This document shows positions 1-7,319 of a stretch of 56,932 nt of DNA, piece after piece. Source of the stretch: Gammaproteobacteria bacterium (GTDB taxonomy: Bacteria; Pseudomonadota; Gammaproteobacteria; DSM-19610); assembly GCA_015494295.1 (NCBI GenBank), contig WGBO01000070.1, positions 1 to 56,932 on the forward strand. Direction: 5' to 3'. The translations under genes were made by a program, and so were the position numbers. The notes beneath the pieces are model-generated. The model saw only the letters and a list, made by a program, of their open reading frames with translations. It was not told the origin of the DNA and made no database searches. Within the stretch, counting starts at the first letter, position 1; each line of letters starts with the position of its first letter.

Positions 1-750
1 CTGCATGGGCGGGCAGGGCGGGAAGCAGGCGCCGCAGCAGATGCACTTCTTCTCGTCGACTTCCAGGGAAGGCTTGCCGTTGACCATGGCCGGACGAATC
101 GCGGCGACCGGGCAGCGGGCGACGACGGAAGGACGTTCGCAGACGTTGGACACCAGGTCGTGGTTGATCTTCGGCGGCTTGGTGTGCTGAACATTGATGG
201 CGATATCACCCTGGCCGCCGCAGTTGATCTGGCAGCAGGAAGTGGTGATGTGCACGCGGTTCGGCATGTTCCAGGCGGTGAACTCATCGATCAGCTCGTC
301 CATCATGGACTTCACGACACCGGAAGCGTCGGTGCCCGGGATGTCGCAGTGCAGCCAGCCCTGGGTGTGGGACAGGGAGGTGACGGAGTTCTTGGTGCCA
401 CCAACCACGAAACCGGCGTCGGTCAGGGCCTTGATCAGCGGCTCGACCTTGGAGGCGTCGTCGACGATGTATTCGATGTTGGAACGGATGGTGAAACGGA
501 TGTAGCCGTCGCCATACTTGTCACCGATGTCGCACAGGGTGCGCAGGGTGAAGACGTCCAGGATACGCTGGGTACCGGCCTTGATGGTGTACACCTCGTC
601 GCCGCTGTAGGCCACGTGACGGAGCACGCCGGGCTGCGGATCGTCGTGGTACTTCCACTGACCGAAATTTCTGCGCATCGTGGGATGCATGTACTGGAAT
701 CCATCGGGACAACCGGATTCGATCGGCTCCCTCATGTCTGCCATTGCCAT
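1..750 (-). CDS. dsrB: Dissimilatory sulfite reductase beta subunit DsrB (partial, C-terminus outside window)
   Basis: Beta subunit of siroheme-containing cytoplasmic sulfite reductase; in sulfur oxidisers the enzyme runs in the oxidative direction on sulfur carried by DsrC. The first 250 codons are present. The translation begins MAMADMREPIESGCPDGFQYM and contains the Cys-rich siroheme/[4Fe-4S] region (TTSCCQINCGG) and the start of a ferredoxin-type motif (KKCICCGACFPPCP). The family is about 350-360 residues, so roughly 100 residues lie beyond the left edge. An AGGAG Shine-Dalgarno precedes the chosen ATG at 750. It lies 86 bases downstream of dsrA on the same strand, so the two are one operon. 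Confidence 0.96.
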   Translation of the reverse strand, partial: MAMADMREPIESGCPDGFQYMHPTMRRNFGQWKYHDDPQPGVLRHVAYSGDEVYTIKAGTQRILDVFTLRTLCDIGDKYGDGYIRFTIRSNIEYIVDDASKVEPLIKALTDAGFVVGGTKNSVTSLSHTQGWLHCDIPGTDASGVVKSMMDELIDEFTAWNMPNRVHITTSCCQINCGGQGDIAINVQHTKPPKINHDLVSNVCERPSVVARCPVAAIRPAMVNGKPSLEVDEKKCICCGACFPPCPPMQ

Positions 751-835
751 GTTACTCTCCTAAATATGAGTACTGTCAGGGCGGGCCCGGATGACTCCGG
801 GCCCGGCTTCAACGGGTTTGATCAGCCAGTGGCGA

Positions 836-2083
836 TCAGGCTTCGGCCTGACGCTGGAACCACTTCTCGGCTTCCTCGTCCCAGCCGTCCATGCGGACGT
901 AGGAGGATTGACGCGGGTTGTTGACCATGTGCGGGTCAACCTCGACGTCGATGCCTTCGAGGAAGTTCACCAGGCCGATGCGCTCGATCATCTCACCGCA
1001 GCGCTCGTGCTCCAGACCGTTCTCCGCCCAGAAATCGATGATTTCCTCGGCCAGCTCGACCAGGGACTCGTAGTCTTCCTCGGTTTCGAGCTTCTTGAAC
1101 GGAACCACGACGGTGCCCATCAGGTCGCCGATCTTCAGCGTGCGCTTGCCGCCGATGAGGATGGTGACGCCCTTGTCGTCGCCGGGGTGCAGAGCCTTCG
1201 GCATGACGTTCAGGCAGTGCATGCAGCGCACGCAGTTGTGGTTGTCGACGGCGAGGGTGTCATCGTCGTTCAGAGCCAGCGCCTGGGTGGGGCAGCGGCT
1301 GATGACGTTCTCAAGAATGTACTCGCGACCCTTCTTGGCGACATAGGCCTTCACTTCTTCCTGGTCGACCTTCATGTCATCGCGCCAGGTGCCGATCACG
1401 GCAAAGTCGGAGCGCTCGATCGAGTTCTGACAGTCGTTCGGGCAACCTGAGACCTTGAACTTGAACTTGTAGGGCAGGGCCGGACGGTGCACGTCATCGG
1501 TGAAGTTGTTCACCAGGTGACGATGGATGGCGTGCTCGTTGGCGCAGGACATCTCGCAGCGGGCGGAACCGACGCAGGACATTGCGGTGCGCACGCAGGG
1601 GCCGGCGCCGCCGAGATCCCAGCCGTACTCGTTGATTTCGTCGAAGAAGTGCTGGGTGTTTTCGGTAGTGGTACCGATGAACATGATGTTACCGGTCTGA
1701 CCGTGGAAGGTCTGCAGGCCGGAACCCCATTTCTCCCAGGAGTCGCCCAGCTTGCGCAGGGTTTCGGTGGTGTAGTAGTTGGCTGGAGCAGGCTGCACAC
1801 GCAGGGTGTGGAACTCCTTGGATTCGGGGAAGGCGTCGCCGACTTCAGAGAAACGCGGGATGATGCCGCCGCCGTAACCAAACACGGAAACCGTGCCGCC
1901 CTTCCAGTAACCCTTGCGGGTTTCGTAGGAGTGCTCGAGCTGACCGAGCAGGGAGTTGGTCATTTTGCGAATGCGTTCGTCCGGGTGGTCGTCGCGCAAA
2001 CGCTTGATGCCGGAAATAAAGCTCGGCCAGGGGCCGTTTTCCAGTTCGTCGAGCATGGGCGTGGGATAGTGCTTATCAGCCAT
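836..2083 (-). CDS. dsrA: Dissimilatory sulfite reductase alpha subunit DsrA
   Basis: Alpha subunit of the DsrAB heterotetramer, 415 aa, full length for the family. The siroheme-[4Fe-4S] binding pattern is visible as C170-x5-C176 and C214-x3-C218, and an inserted ferredoxin domain is marked by C264, C284, C287 and C290. The start is supported by an AGGAAGGAG Shine-Dalgarno 5-6 bases upstream. It heads the leftward operon with dsrB. A DsrS-like gene further along the window and the absence of any sat/apr genes here favour the oxidative (reverse) Dsr type; assigning the type firmly would need phylogeny. Confidence 0.97.
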   Translation of the reverse strand: MADKHYPTPMLDELENGPWPSFISGIKRLRDDHPDERIRKMTNSLLGQLEHSYETRKGYWKGGTVSVFGYGGGIIPRFSEVGDAFPESKEFHTLRVQPAPANYYTTETLRKLGDSWEKWGSGLQTFHGQTGNIMFIGTTTENTQHFFDEINEYGWDLGGAGPCVRTAMSCVGSARCEMSCANEHAIHRHLVNNFTDDVHRPALPYKFKFKVSGCPNDCQNSIERSDFAVIGTWRDDMKVDQEEVKAYVAKKGREYILENVISRCPTQALALNDDDTLAVDNHNCVRCMHCLNVMPKALHPGDDKGVTILIGGKRTLKIGDLMGTVVVPFKKLETEEDYESLVELAEEIIDFWAENGLEHERCGEMIERIGLVNFLEGIDVEVDPHMVNNPRQSSYVRMDGWDEEAEKWFQRQAEA

Positions 2084-2618
2084 GGCCGTCTCCTTCCTGT
2101 TTTTAAGGTGTATCGTGGGGCGGTTTCGACCCGGGGCCGGTTACCGCCGTTACGTTTAAGGTCAATATATTGTTCAGTACTTCACGCGTTGAGTGCCTGA
2201 AGTTCCCGTATCGGGACTTCTGTTTCCGATACGCGGAACTCCCTCACTGGACGGGATGCAGTCTAGGAGCCTCGCCCGAATCATAGAATCCTACCCATGG
2301 GGTGTGTGCTGTCGGCAACAGTATCTCCAATGGGGTAGGCCGGATTCAGCCCGGCCGCGGCCGGCGATTATACGGCGGCCCCGGATAAATTGCCAAGAGT
2401 GGAGAATGTTTGAATATTATCAGACGCTTATTGGTTAATCGGCGTATAAATTTTGTTTGATGGAACCGCTGCGGGGCAATAACCCTCTGAAAAATAGCGT
2501 CTTGGCCGTTTTCTCACAAAATCGTGACGCGCGCGAAAACCCGTGCAGGCATGCCGGTCAGGTGAGCGGCAAATCTGCTAAAATCGCTTTTCCAGCAAAA
2601 CCGGCGCCAGGTATCCCG
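2084..2618. other. Divergent intergenic region between dsrA and the TauD-like gene
   Basis: This 535-base gap separates the leftward dsrAB operon from the rightward TauD/Cas6-like set. It has no convincing coding frame. It contains the paired palindromes described separately at 2201-2240 and an AT-rich stretch around 2400-2460 that probably holds the rightward promoter. I could not assign -35/-10 boxes with confidence on either strand. Confidence 0.6.
2201..2240. promoter_or_regulatory. Two adjacent palindromes forming a large inverted repeat upstream of dsrA
   Basis: The arms AGTTCCCGTATCGGGA (2201-2216) and TCCGATACGCGGAACT (2225-2240) are near-perfect inverted copies separated by 8 bases. 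Each arm is itself palindromic (CCCG-TAT-CGGG, and TTCCG-N5-CGGAA). The centre is about 137 bases upstream of the dsrA start codon. This geometry fits two dimer-binding operator sites for a dsr regulator, or a very stable hairpin. The binding protein is unknown. Confidence 0.55.
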
Positions 2619-3566
2619 ATGTATCCGATGTCCAGCCGCACCCGCCCGTCGCGTGCGGAATCCCCGTTCGACCTCAAGGCGCAGGCGGCCTATGTCGCCT
2701 GGCGGGAACACAAGCTGGCGAACCATCCGGCGAGCAGCACCGAACTGATGGTTGAAATCGCCGACGGCCGCGCGCCCTCGGAGGCGGAGGTTGCCGCCAT
2801 CGGGCGGGCGCTGTCGCGCGCCAACGTGGCGTTCTACCGCCTGAAATCGCCGCGCCCCGGCGACAAGGCGATGCTGCGGGCGCTGGGCCGGCGGCTGGGC
2901 CTGGAACGGTTGGACAACAACCTGTGTGCGGATGGCGACGGCATTTCATCCCTGAGCGTGGTTGAAAAGCGCGCGCCGGGTGAATATATCCCGTACACCA
3001 ACCGGCCGCTCAACTGGCACACCGACGGCTACTACAATGCGCCCGACGAACAGATCCGCGGGGTGATCCTGCACTGCGTGCGGCCGGCGGCGGAAGGTGG
3101 GGGCAATGCCTTCATGGACCACGAGATCGCCTATATTCTGTTGCGGGACGCCAATCCCGACTACATCCGGGCGCTGATGGCGCCGGACGCCATGAGCATA
3201 CCCCCGAATGTACAGGACGGGGTGGAGATCCGCGCGCGTCGCACCGGCCCGGTGTTCTCCGTGGACGCCGGCGGCAGGTTGCACATGCGCTATTCGGCGC
3301 GCGCGCGGAACATCGAGTGGAAGGCGGATTCAACCACACAGGCGGCGGCGGAATACCTTTTAAGCTTGTTTCAACAGGATTCGCCCTATATATTTCGCCA
3401 CCGGCTCGAAGCGGGCGAGGGTGTGATCAGCAATAATGCCTTGCACTGCCGCTCCGGTTTCAGCCACCAGAACGGTGAAACGTCGCGACTGTTGTACCGC
3501 GCGCGCTATTTCGACCGTGTGATGATTCCAGAGACAGGAGCAGGTGAACCGCATGTTGTGTCTTAG
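2619..3566 (+). CDS. TauD/TfdA-family Fe(II)/2-oxoglutarate dioxygenase-like protein
   Basis: Predicted 315-aa cytoplasmic non-haem iron oxygenase of the TauD/TfdA (clavaminate synthase-like) fold. The iron-binding HxD motif is seen in NWHTDGYYN, and a distal His with nearby Arg in HCRSGF. The open frame extends upstream, but the ATG at 2619 (MYPMSSRTRPSRAE) is chosen because the preceding residues are compositionally non-coding. It is the first gene of a rightward set divergent from dsrAB and overlaps the next small gene. No taurine transport genes are nearby, so a taurine substrate is not implied. The substrate is unknown; the location suggests a link to sulfur metabolism. Confidence 0.8.
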   Translation: MYPMSSRTRPSRAESPFDLKAQAAYVAWREHKLANHPASSTELMVEIADGRAPSEAEVAAIGRALSRANVAFYRLKSPRPGDKAMLRALGRRLGLERLDNNLCADGDGISSLSVVEKRAPGEYIPYTNRPLNWHTDGYYNAPDEQIRGVILHCVRPAAEGGGNAFMDHEIAYILLRDANPDYIRALMAPDAMSIPPNVQDGVEIRARRTGPVFSVDAGGRLHMRYSARARNIEWKADSTTQAAAEYLLSLFQQDSPYIFRHRLEAGEGVISNNALHCRSGFSHQNGETSRLLYRARYFDRVMIPETGAGEPHVVS

Positions 3567-3747
3567 CGAGATATTGTTACAGCACCACGAGCTTCAGTCT
3601 TTCGACGACCTGGTCAGCAAGGTCGAGGAAAAGGCGCGCGGCGGTGAGCTGTTCTTCCAGATGGACGTACGTCCCCCGTTCCCGGATACCCCGGAGAACT
3701 GGGAAGACCGCCTCGAAGCGGCTTTTGCGGCCGCGGGCAAACGGTGA
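3553..3747 (+). CDS. Small conserved-looking protein of unknown function (64 aa)
   Basis: A 64-residue acidic protein starting MLCLSEILLQHHELQSFDDL. It has no signal peptide, membrane segment or recognised domain. It overlaps the end of the TauD-like gene and its stop overlaps the alternative GTG start of the Cas6-like gene, so the three are almost certainly co-translated. An in-frame GTG at 3544 is an alternative start; the ATG at 3553 is better spaced from the AGGTG sequence. Function unknown; its position between an oxygenase and a RAMP protein suggests it is a dedicated partner of one of them. Confidence 0.65.
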   Translation: MLCLSEILLQHHELQSFDDLVSKVEEKARGGELFFQMDVRPPFPDTPENWEDRLEAAFAAAGKR

Positions 3748-3752
3748 GTAGC

Positions 3753-4460
3753 ATGTTCTGGGAAGAGGAAAAGGACGAAAACACGCCCTACACGGTGCCG
3801 GATGATGTGGTGGACATCGTCTACAACATCAGTTGCAAGTGCCTGCCGCTCGATCATGCGTTCAGCCTGTCGAACGCCATTCGCGAGGCCCTGCCGTGGT
3901 TCGACGATGAGCCTTTGGCCGGCCTGCACCTGATCCACGGCGCCGAGTCCGGTAATGGCTGGATGCGCCCGGAAGACCCGGCCAACGAGGTTCTGCATCT
4001 GTCGCGGCGCTCGCGCATGACCTTGCGGGTGCCCGGGCACCGGGTCGAGGACGCCGGCCGCCTGTCCGGCGCGGTGCTGGATATCGAGGGTCACCGGCTG
4101 GAGGTGGGCAAGGGCAAGACGCGGCTGTTCAGCACGCTGCCGACCCAGTTCACGCGTTACGTGGTGGTGCCGGAGGGCATCGACCATGAGGACGAGGAAG
4201 CCTTCATGCTGTACGCCGCCGGGGAACTCAAGGCGCTGGAGGTACCGGTGCGCAAGCTGTTGTGCGGGCGCGCGCATGCCATCCGTCACCCTGACGGCGA
4301 CCTGTACACGCGCAGCATCATGCTCGCGGACCTCGAGCCCGAGCACGCGGTGCGCCTGCAGCAGGTGGGAATCGGCTCGCACCGAAAGATGGGCTGCGGC
4401 CTGTTCCTGCCCCACAAGGGCATTCGCGCGGTGCACGAGGTGACCGCTGACAAGAAATAA
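3753..4460 (+). CDS. Orphan Cas6-like RAMP protein (Cas6/Cmx6 type)
   Basis: A 235-aa protein that I recognise as resembling the Cas6/Cmx6 (subtype MYXAN-like) family of CRISPR RNA endoribonucleases. Visible features are VPDDVVDIVYNISCKCLPLDHAF near the N-terminus (given here as a landmark, residues about 16-38), the ESGNGWMRP segment, and a C-terminal glycine-rich loop GIGSHRKMGCGLF typical of RAMP RNA-binding folds. No cas genes or repeat arrays occur in the window. It lies in a co-translated set with the TauD-like and 64-aa genes, beside dsrAB. A GTG at 3744 (overlapping the previous stop) is an alternative start. The RNA target, if any, is unknown; a house-keeping RNA-processing or regulatory role is inference. 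Confidence 0.65.
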   Translation: MFWEEEKDENTPYTVPDDVVDIVYNISCKCLPLDHAFSLSNAIREALPWFDDEPLAGLHLIHGAESGNGWMRPEDPANEVLHLSRRSRMTLRVPGHRVEDAGRLSGAVLDIEGHRLEVGKGKTRLFSTLPTQFTRYVVVPEGIDHEDEEAFMLYAAGELKALEVPVRKLLCGRAHAIRHPDGDLYTRSIMLADLEPEHAVRLQQVGIGSHRKMGCGLFLPHKGIRAVHEVTADKK

Positions 4461-4488
4461 CGGGATTTGAGACAGGATTCGATTCGTT

Positions 4489-4525
4489 CCCATCCGCAAA
4501 AAAGCTGATGGATGGGTTTAATTTT
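4489..4525 (+). terminator. Probable Rho-independent terminator after the Cas6-like gene
   Basis: CCCATCC (4489-4495) pairs with GGATGGG (4510-4516) across a 14-base loop and is followed by TTTAATTTT. It lies 29 bases after the Cas6-like stop and 36 bases before RspA, separating the two transcription units or acting as an attenuator. Confidence 0.6.
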
Positions 4526-4560
4526 GTGTCTTAACTTGATGAAATTGATGGAGATATAGT

Positions 4561-4899
4561 ATGGCTCTCGAAGTTGATGGCAAGACTGTGGAAACCACCG
4601 AAAACGGGTATCTGGTCAATGCGGAAGACTGGACGGAAGCCGTGTGCGAGGCGATTGCCGCGGAAGACAAGCTGGTGCTGACCGAAAAGCACTGGGACGT
4701 GGTGATGTACCTGCGTGACGAGCACTACAATAACGGCGGCAACGAGCCCAACGAGCGCACCATCCTCAAGGCCATGGCCAAGAAGTGGGGTGACAAGCCG
4801 ACCAGCAAGGACATGTACAACATGTTCCCGGGCATGCCCAGCAAGCAGGGCCGCAAACTCGCCGGTCTGCCCCAGTCCACCCGCAAGGGCGGTTATTGA
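4561..4899 (+). CDS. rspA: DsrC/TusE-family protein lacking both C-terminal cysteines (RspA type)
   Basis: A 112-aa protein with the full DsrC/TusE fold signature (GYLVNAEDW, LTEKHWDVVMYLRDEH, MFPGMPSKQGRKLAGLP). DsrC carries sulfur on two C-terminal cysteines (KQxCRxAGLPxPTGCV) and TusE has one. Here the first is replaced by Arg and the tail reads STRKGGY, so neither is present and it cannot act as a sulfur carrier. The literature name for cysteine-free family members is RspA (regulatory sulfur-related protein). A GATGGAGATATAGTATG context supplies a Shine-Dalgarno. It follows a terminator, so it probably has its own promoter. A role as a competitor or sensor of DsrC-binding partners is inference. 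Confidence 0.82.
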   Translation: MALEVDGKTVETTENGYLVNAEDWTEAVCEAIAAEDKLVLTEKHWDVVMYLRDEHYNNGGNEPNERTILKAMAKKWGDKPTSKDMYNMFPGMPSKQGRKLAGLPQSTRKGGY

Positions 4900-4951
4900 T
4901 CCTGCCTGCCCATTGGGGATATGGCAGGGATTAGCAAATCGTAATATATTT

Positions 4952-4973
4952 CGCCGCACTCAATTGAGCGGCG
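4952..4973. promoter_or_regulatory. Inverted repeat between RspA and the next small gene
   Basis: CGCCGC (4952-4957) and GCGGCG (4968-4973) flank ACTCAATTGA, which itself contains the palindrome TCAATTGA. The element lies 36 bases upstream of the next ATG. It could be an operator or a stem-loop controlling the relative level of the two products; no poly-T tract follows, so it is not a standard terminator. Confidence 0.4.
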
Positions 4974-5008
4974 TATGCCTGAACACCGAACGCTTTGGAG
5001 GCGAAACC

Positions 5009-5212
5009 ATGAGCGAGAAGCAAGAGCTGATCAAAAAAATGATCGAGATGCAGAAGAAGTTCATCGAGTATGAACACGAACACGGCGTCTCCCAGCAGGA
5101 ATACTTCGCGGCCCCCGAAGGCCACGAGCTGGCTGGCTACCGCCAGGAATACCGCGACCTGGCCATGAAGCTGGTCGATCTGGCGCACGAGGAAAAGGGC
5201 TCGCACCCTTAA
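5009..5212 (+). CDS. Small charged helical protein of unknown function (67 aa)
   Basis: A 67-residue, highly charged protein starting MSEKQELIKKMIEMQKKFIE. It reads as two amphipathic helices with a short linker and has no Cys, signal peptide or membrane segment. A strong Shine-Dalgarno (TTTGGAGG) precedes the ATG. It lies between RspA and a good terminator, so it shares RspA's transcript. I do not recognise a named family. A small cytoplasmic helical-hairpin protein could be a partner or stability factor for RspA or Dsr proteins; that is inference from position only. Confidence 0.75.
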   Translation: MSEKQELIKKMIEMQKKFIEYEHEHGVSQQEYFAAPEGHELAGYRQEYRDLAMKLVDLAHEEKGSHP

Positions 5213-5236
5213 TTCCAGGGCGTTCGAGTTCAAGGC

Positions 5237-5269
5237 GGGCCGACGTGCGTTGCACTCGGCCCGTTTTTT
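5237..5269 (+). terminator. Rho-independent terminator closing the dsr-associated rightward cluster
   Basis: GGGCCGA (5237-5243) pairs perfectly with TCGGCCC (5256-5262) across a 12-base loop and is followed by G and six T. It lies 25 bases after the 67-aa gene and just before the convergent hydroxylase gene. Confidence 0.88.
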
Positions 5270-5278
5270 GTGCGCCGG

Positions 5279-5953
5279 CTACAATTCGGCCCACAGGCGC
5301 GTCAGGTTGACGTAGGCGTGGTCCACGCGGGTGGTTTCCGGCGCGTCCGGACGGTGCTCCTGCAGTGCCTCGCGTGCCTCGTAGAGCTGGAACAGGATTT
5401 CCCTGCGCGCCGGGTCGCGCACCATGCTCTGCGTCCAGGTTACGGCCACCAGGCGCTCGCCACGCGTCACCTCGGCCACCCGGTGCAGGCTTGACGAGGG
5501 GTAGATGATGGCGTCGCCGGCATCGGGCTTGAAGGTCTGTTCGCCGAATCCGGTGCGGATCACCAGTTCGCCGCCGTCATAGTCGTCGGCGCCGTTCAGG
5601 CATACGGTGGTGGAGATGTCGGTGCGGTACTGGCCGCCCGGCGGTCCCATGACGGGGTCATCGACGTGATCGCCGTAGCGCATGCCCGGCGTGTAGCGCG
5701 CGTAGAAGGGCGTGGCGACCTTCACCGGCATGGCGGCGGCCTGGTATAGCGGGTGTTGCACCAGCGCGCCCATGACGATGCTGTTGAGGCGCTCCATCTG
5801 CGCCGCCGAGGCCTGAAGTTCCTCGTTGTGCTTGACCGGCCGGGCGCGCGCGCCGGCGGACAGACGGCCGTCGACGAAGGGCGCGTCGCGCAGCAGAGAA
5901 CGAACCTGTTCCAGTTGTGTCTTGCCGAGTACGGCGGGTATGACGACGAGCAT
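5279..5953 (-). CDS. PKHD-type 2-oxoglutarate/Fe(II) hydroxylase (PiuC/YbiX-like)
   Basis: A 224-aa Fe(II)- and 2OG-dependent hydroxylase. The iron ligands are visible as HVD in YGDHVDDPVMG and the distal His in SSSLHRVAEVTRGERLVAVTW (a PKHD-family block with its 2OG-binding Arg). The N-terminal MLVVIPAVLGKTQLEQVRSL is the usual family opening. The start at 5953 is chosen over a longer upstream frame that overlaps the divergent gene at 5993. PiuC/YbiX proteins are often linked to iron uptake, but no siderophore receptor is here. It is the second of three Fe(II)/2OG oxygenases within about 5 kb. Confidence 0.88.
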   Translation of the reverse strand: MLVVIPAVLGKTQLEQVRSLLRDAPFVDGRLSAGARARPVKHNEELQASAAQMERLNSIVMGALVQHPLYQAAAMPVKVATPFYARYTPGMRYGDHVDDPVMGPPGGQYRTDISTTVCLNGADDYDGGELVIRTGFGEQTFKPDAGDAIIYPSSSLHRVAEVTRGERLVAVTWTQSMVRDPARREILFQLYEAREALQEHRPDAPETTRVDHAYVNLTRLWAEL

Positions 5954-5992
5954 CCTGTTTCCTGAAGTATGAAGTGAGTCGGAGAATCCGCG

Positions 5993-6313
5993 ATGATATT
6001 GAAACTGACCATCGACGATCAAACCTACAACATCGATGTTCCCGATGAGATGATGAAAGAAGCGGAGGAATTCTACGCCAAAATGGACGCCGACATGGAC
6101 CGTGGCTGGCAGATGAGCCGTTTCTGGGTGGAAAAACCCGACCTCTACCAGCGCTGCCAGATCGTTGCCGACCGTGTGCTCGGCGCCTTTCATACCGAGA
6201 ACAAGAAAATGCTGCTGTTGATGGCCGGTTATATTCTCAGCCGGGTGCCACACGTGGAAGAGGTGGTGGTGGACACCAGCGGCGACATCACCCTGACCGA
6301 GATCGTCGCCTGA
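5993..6313 (+). CDS. Conserved-looking hypothetical protein (106 aa)
   Basis: A 106-aa cytoplasmic protein starting MILKLTIDDQTYNIDVPDEM. It opens like a ubiquitin-like or ferredoxin-type beta-hairpin (LTIDDQTYNIDVP), followed by an acidic helix (EEFYAKMDADMDRGWQM) and a long helix (KKMLLLMAGYILSRVP), and ends with a beta-like tail. It has a single Cys. No family was recognised. It is divergent from the PKHD hydroxylase (39-base gap, shared promoter region) and convergent with the following minus-strand gene. Confidence 0.7.
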   Translation: MILKLTIDDQTYNIDVPDEMMKEAEEFYAKMDADMDRGWQMSRFWVEKPDLYQRCQIVADRVLGAFHTENKKMLLLMAGYILSRVPHVEEVVVDTSGDITLTEIVA

Positions 6314-6320
6314 GGAGGCT

Positions 6321-6722
6321 TCAGGCGGCCCCCTGTGGCCGGCCGAAGCGCGGGTCGCACAGGTCCAGTCCGGCGGCCTGGGCGGCGTGGGTTTTCATCA
6401 GCTTTTCGATTTTCTCGCGTTCCGGATAGGCGGCGTCCACCTGCATCAGGTAGGCCTGCCAGTTGGAAAAATCACTGGCCAGTTGCGGGTCGGTGCCGTG
6501 ACAGGCAAGGATGGTGACCACGGCGTCCCCGACTTTCCAGGGACCGTCGCCCTTGATGGGGCCGGGAACGTAGCGCAGCGCTTCGGCAATCTCCATTTCC
6601 GGCCAGAAAGGCGGCAGGTACACCATCCCGTCGTTGTAGGCGAGTTTCTCGACCACGATTTCCTTGCGCCCGTCCGGCAGCCGGATTGCCAGGGGGGCTG
6701 TCACGCTGAAGAGTTTGGCCAT
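6321..6722 (-). CDS. Hypothetical protein (133 aa)
   Basis: A 133-aa protein starting MAKLFSVTAPLAIRLPDGRK. No recognised motif. It has two Cys residues (ILACHGTD and LDLCDPRF) and no signal peptide or membrane segment. The start at 6722 is preferred over an upstream in-frame start because the extra 18 residues look non-coding. It lies 7 bases from the end of the convergent 106-aa gene. Function unknown. Confidence 0.65.
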   Translation of the reverse strand: MAKLFSVTAPLAIRLPDGRKEIVVEKLAYNDGMVYLPPFWPEMEIAEALRYVPGPIKGDGPWKVGDAVVTILACHGTDPQLASDFSNWQAYLMQVDAAYPEREKIEKLMKTHAAQAAGLDLCDPRFGRPQGAA

Positions 6723-6806
6723 ATGTTTGGGTGCAGGGCTAAATTCGAATGTGCCTAATATACCAAAAAATACCACGGCGGCGTGACTGGTACGTCGGCT
6801 TCGGTT

Positions 6807-7319
6807 TTAAGGCCCCGCTGCTGGCGCTTTTGATGGCGTGTCGCCTGGGGGCATTTCCGGCAGCGCCTTTTCCATCCGGTAATGCTGGATGCTGTCGAAC
6901 AGCAAGTAGGTCTTTTCCATCACCCGGTATCCGCAGTGGCGGTAGAAGTCGACCGCAATCTCGCGCGCCTGCAGCATGATGCGTTTCGCGCCGTGCGCGG
7001 CGGCGTCGGTTTCCAGTGCCGCCAGCAGCCGGGTTCCCAGTCCCTGACGCGTGTGTGCGGGGTGAACCGCGAAATAGCGGATCTGTGCGGTGGTTTCGTC
7101 CAGGTTGTGCACGCGGCCGGTGGCGAGCACGCGCCCCTGGTCGTCGATGGCGAAGTAGAGCCGGGCCGTGGCGTCCAGTTCATCGCGTTCGCTGCCGGGC
7201 GGTCTGCCCCAGGGCTTGCGCAGCACTTTCCAGCGCAGTCTCCAGGCGGCCTCCATCTCGCGCGCGTCGCGCGGTTGCCGGATCTCGACAGCCGGTGCGT
7301 TCAGGCGAACACCACCCAT
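6807..7319 (-). CDS. GNAT-family N-acetyltransferase
   Basis: A 170-aa acetyltransferase. The acetyl-CoA-binding motif A is visible as RYFAVHPAHTRQGLGTRLLAAL (core RQGLGT), followed by the typical FYRHCGYRVM motif B. The start at 7319 overlaps the end of the upstream 2OG oxygenase gene by 19 bases, indicating translational coupling. The overall form (EMEAAWRLRWKVLRKPWGRP near the N-terminus) resembles the ElaA/YjdJ-like group. Substrate unknown; possible tailoring partner of the co-transcribed hydroxylase. Confidence 0.85.
   Translation of the reverse strand: MGGVRLNAPAVEIRQPRDAREMEAAWRLRWKVLRKPWGRPPGSERDELDATARLYFAIDDQGRVLATGRVHNLDETTAQIRYFAVHPAHTRQGLGTRLLAALETDAAAHGAKRIMLQAREIAVDFYRHCGYRVMEKTYLLFDSIQHYRMEKALPEMPPGDTPSKAPAAGP

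Noticed and set aside
836..2083. Reductive (sulfate-reducer) DsrA
   Set aside because: DsrS-like and RspA genes, a gammaproteobacterial background and no sat/apr genes in the window favour the oxidative type; phylogeny would settle it.
2400..2470. Assigned -35/-10 promoter for the TauD-like gene
   Set aside because: Candidate boxes have poor spacing (19 bases or more) or weak matches, so only the region is noted.
2619..3566. Taurine dioxygenase TauD
   Set aside because: No taurine transport genes are near, and the family covers many substrates. Only the family level is supported.
4561..4899. TusE or DsrC sulfur carrier
   Set aside because: Both C-terminal cysteines are missing, so sulfur transfer is not possible.
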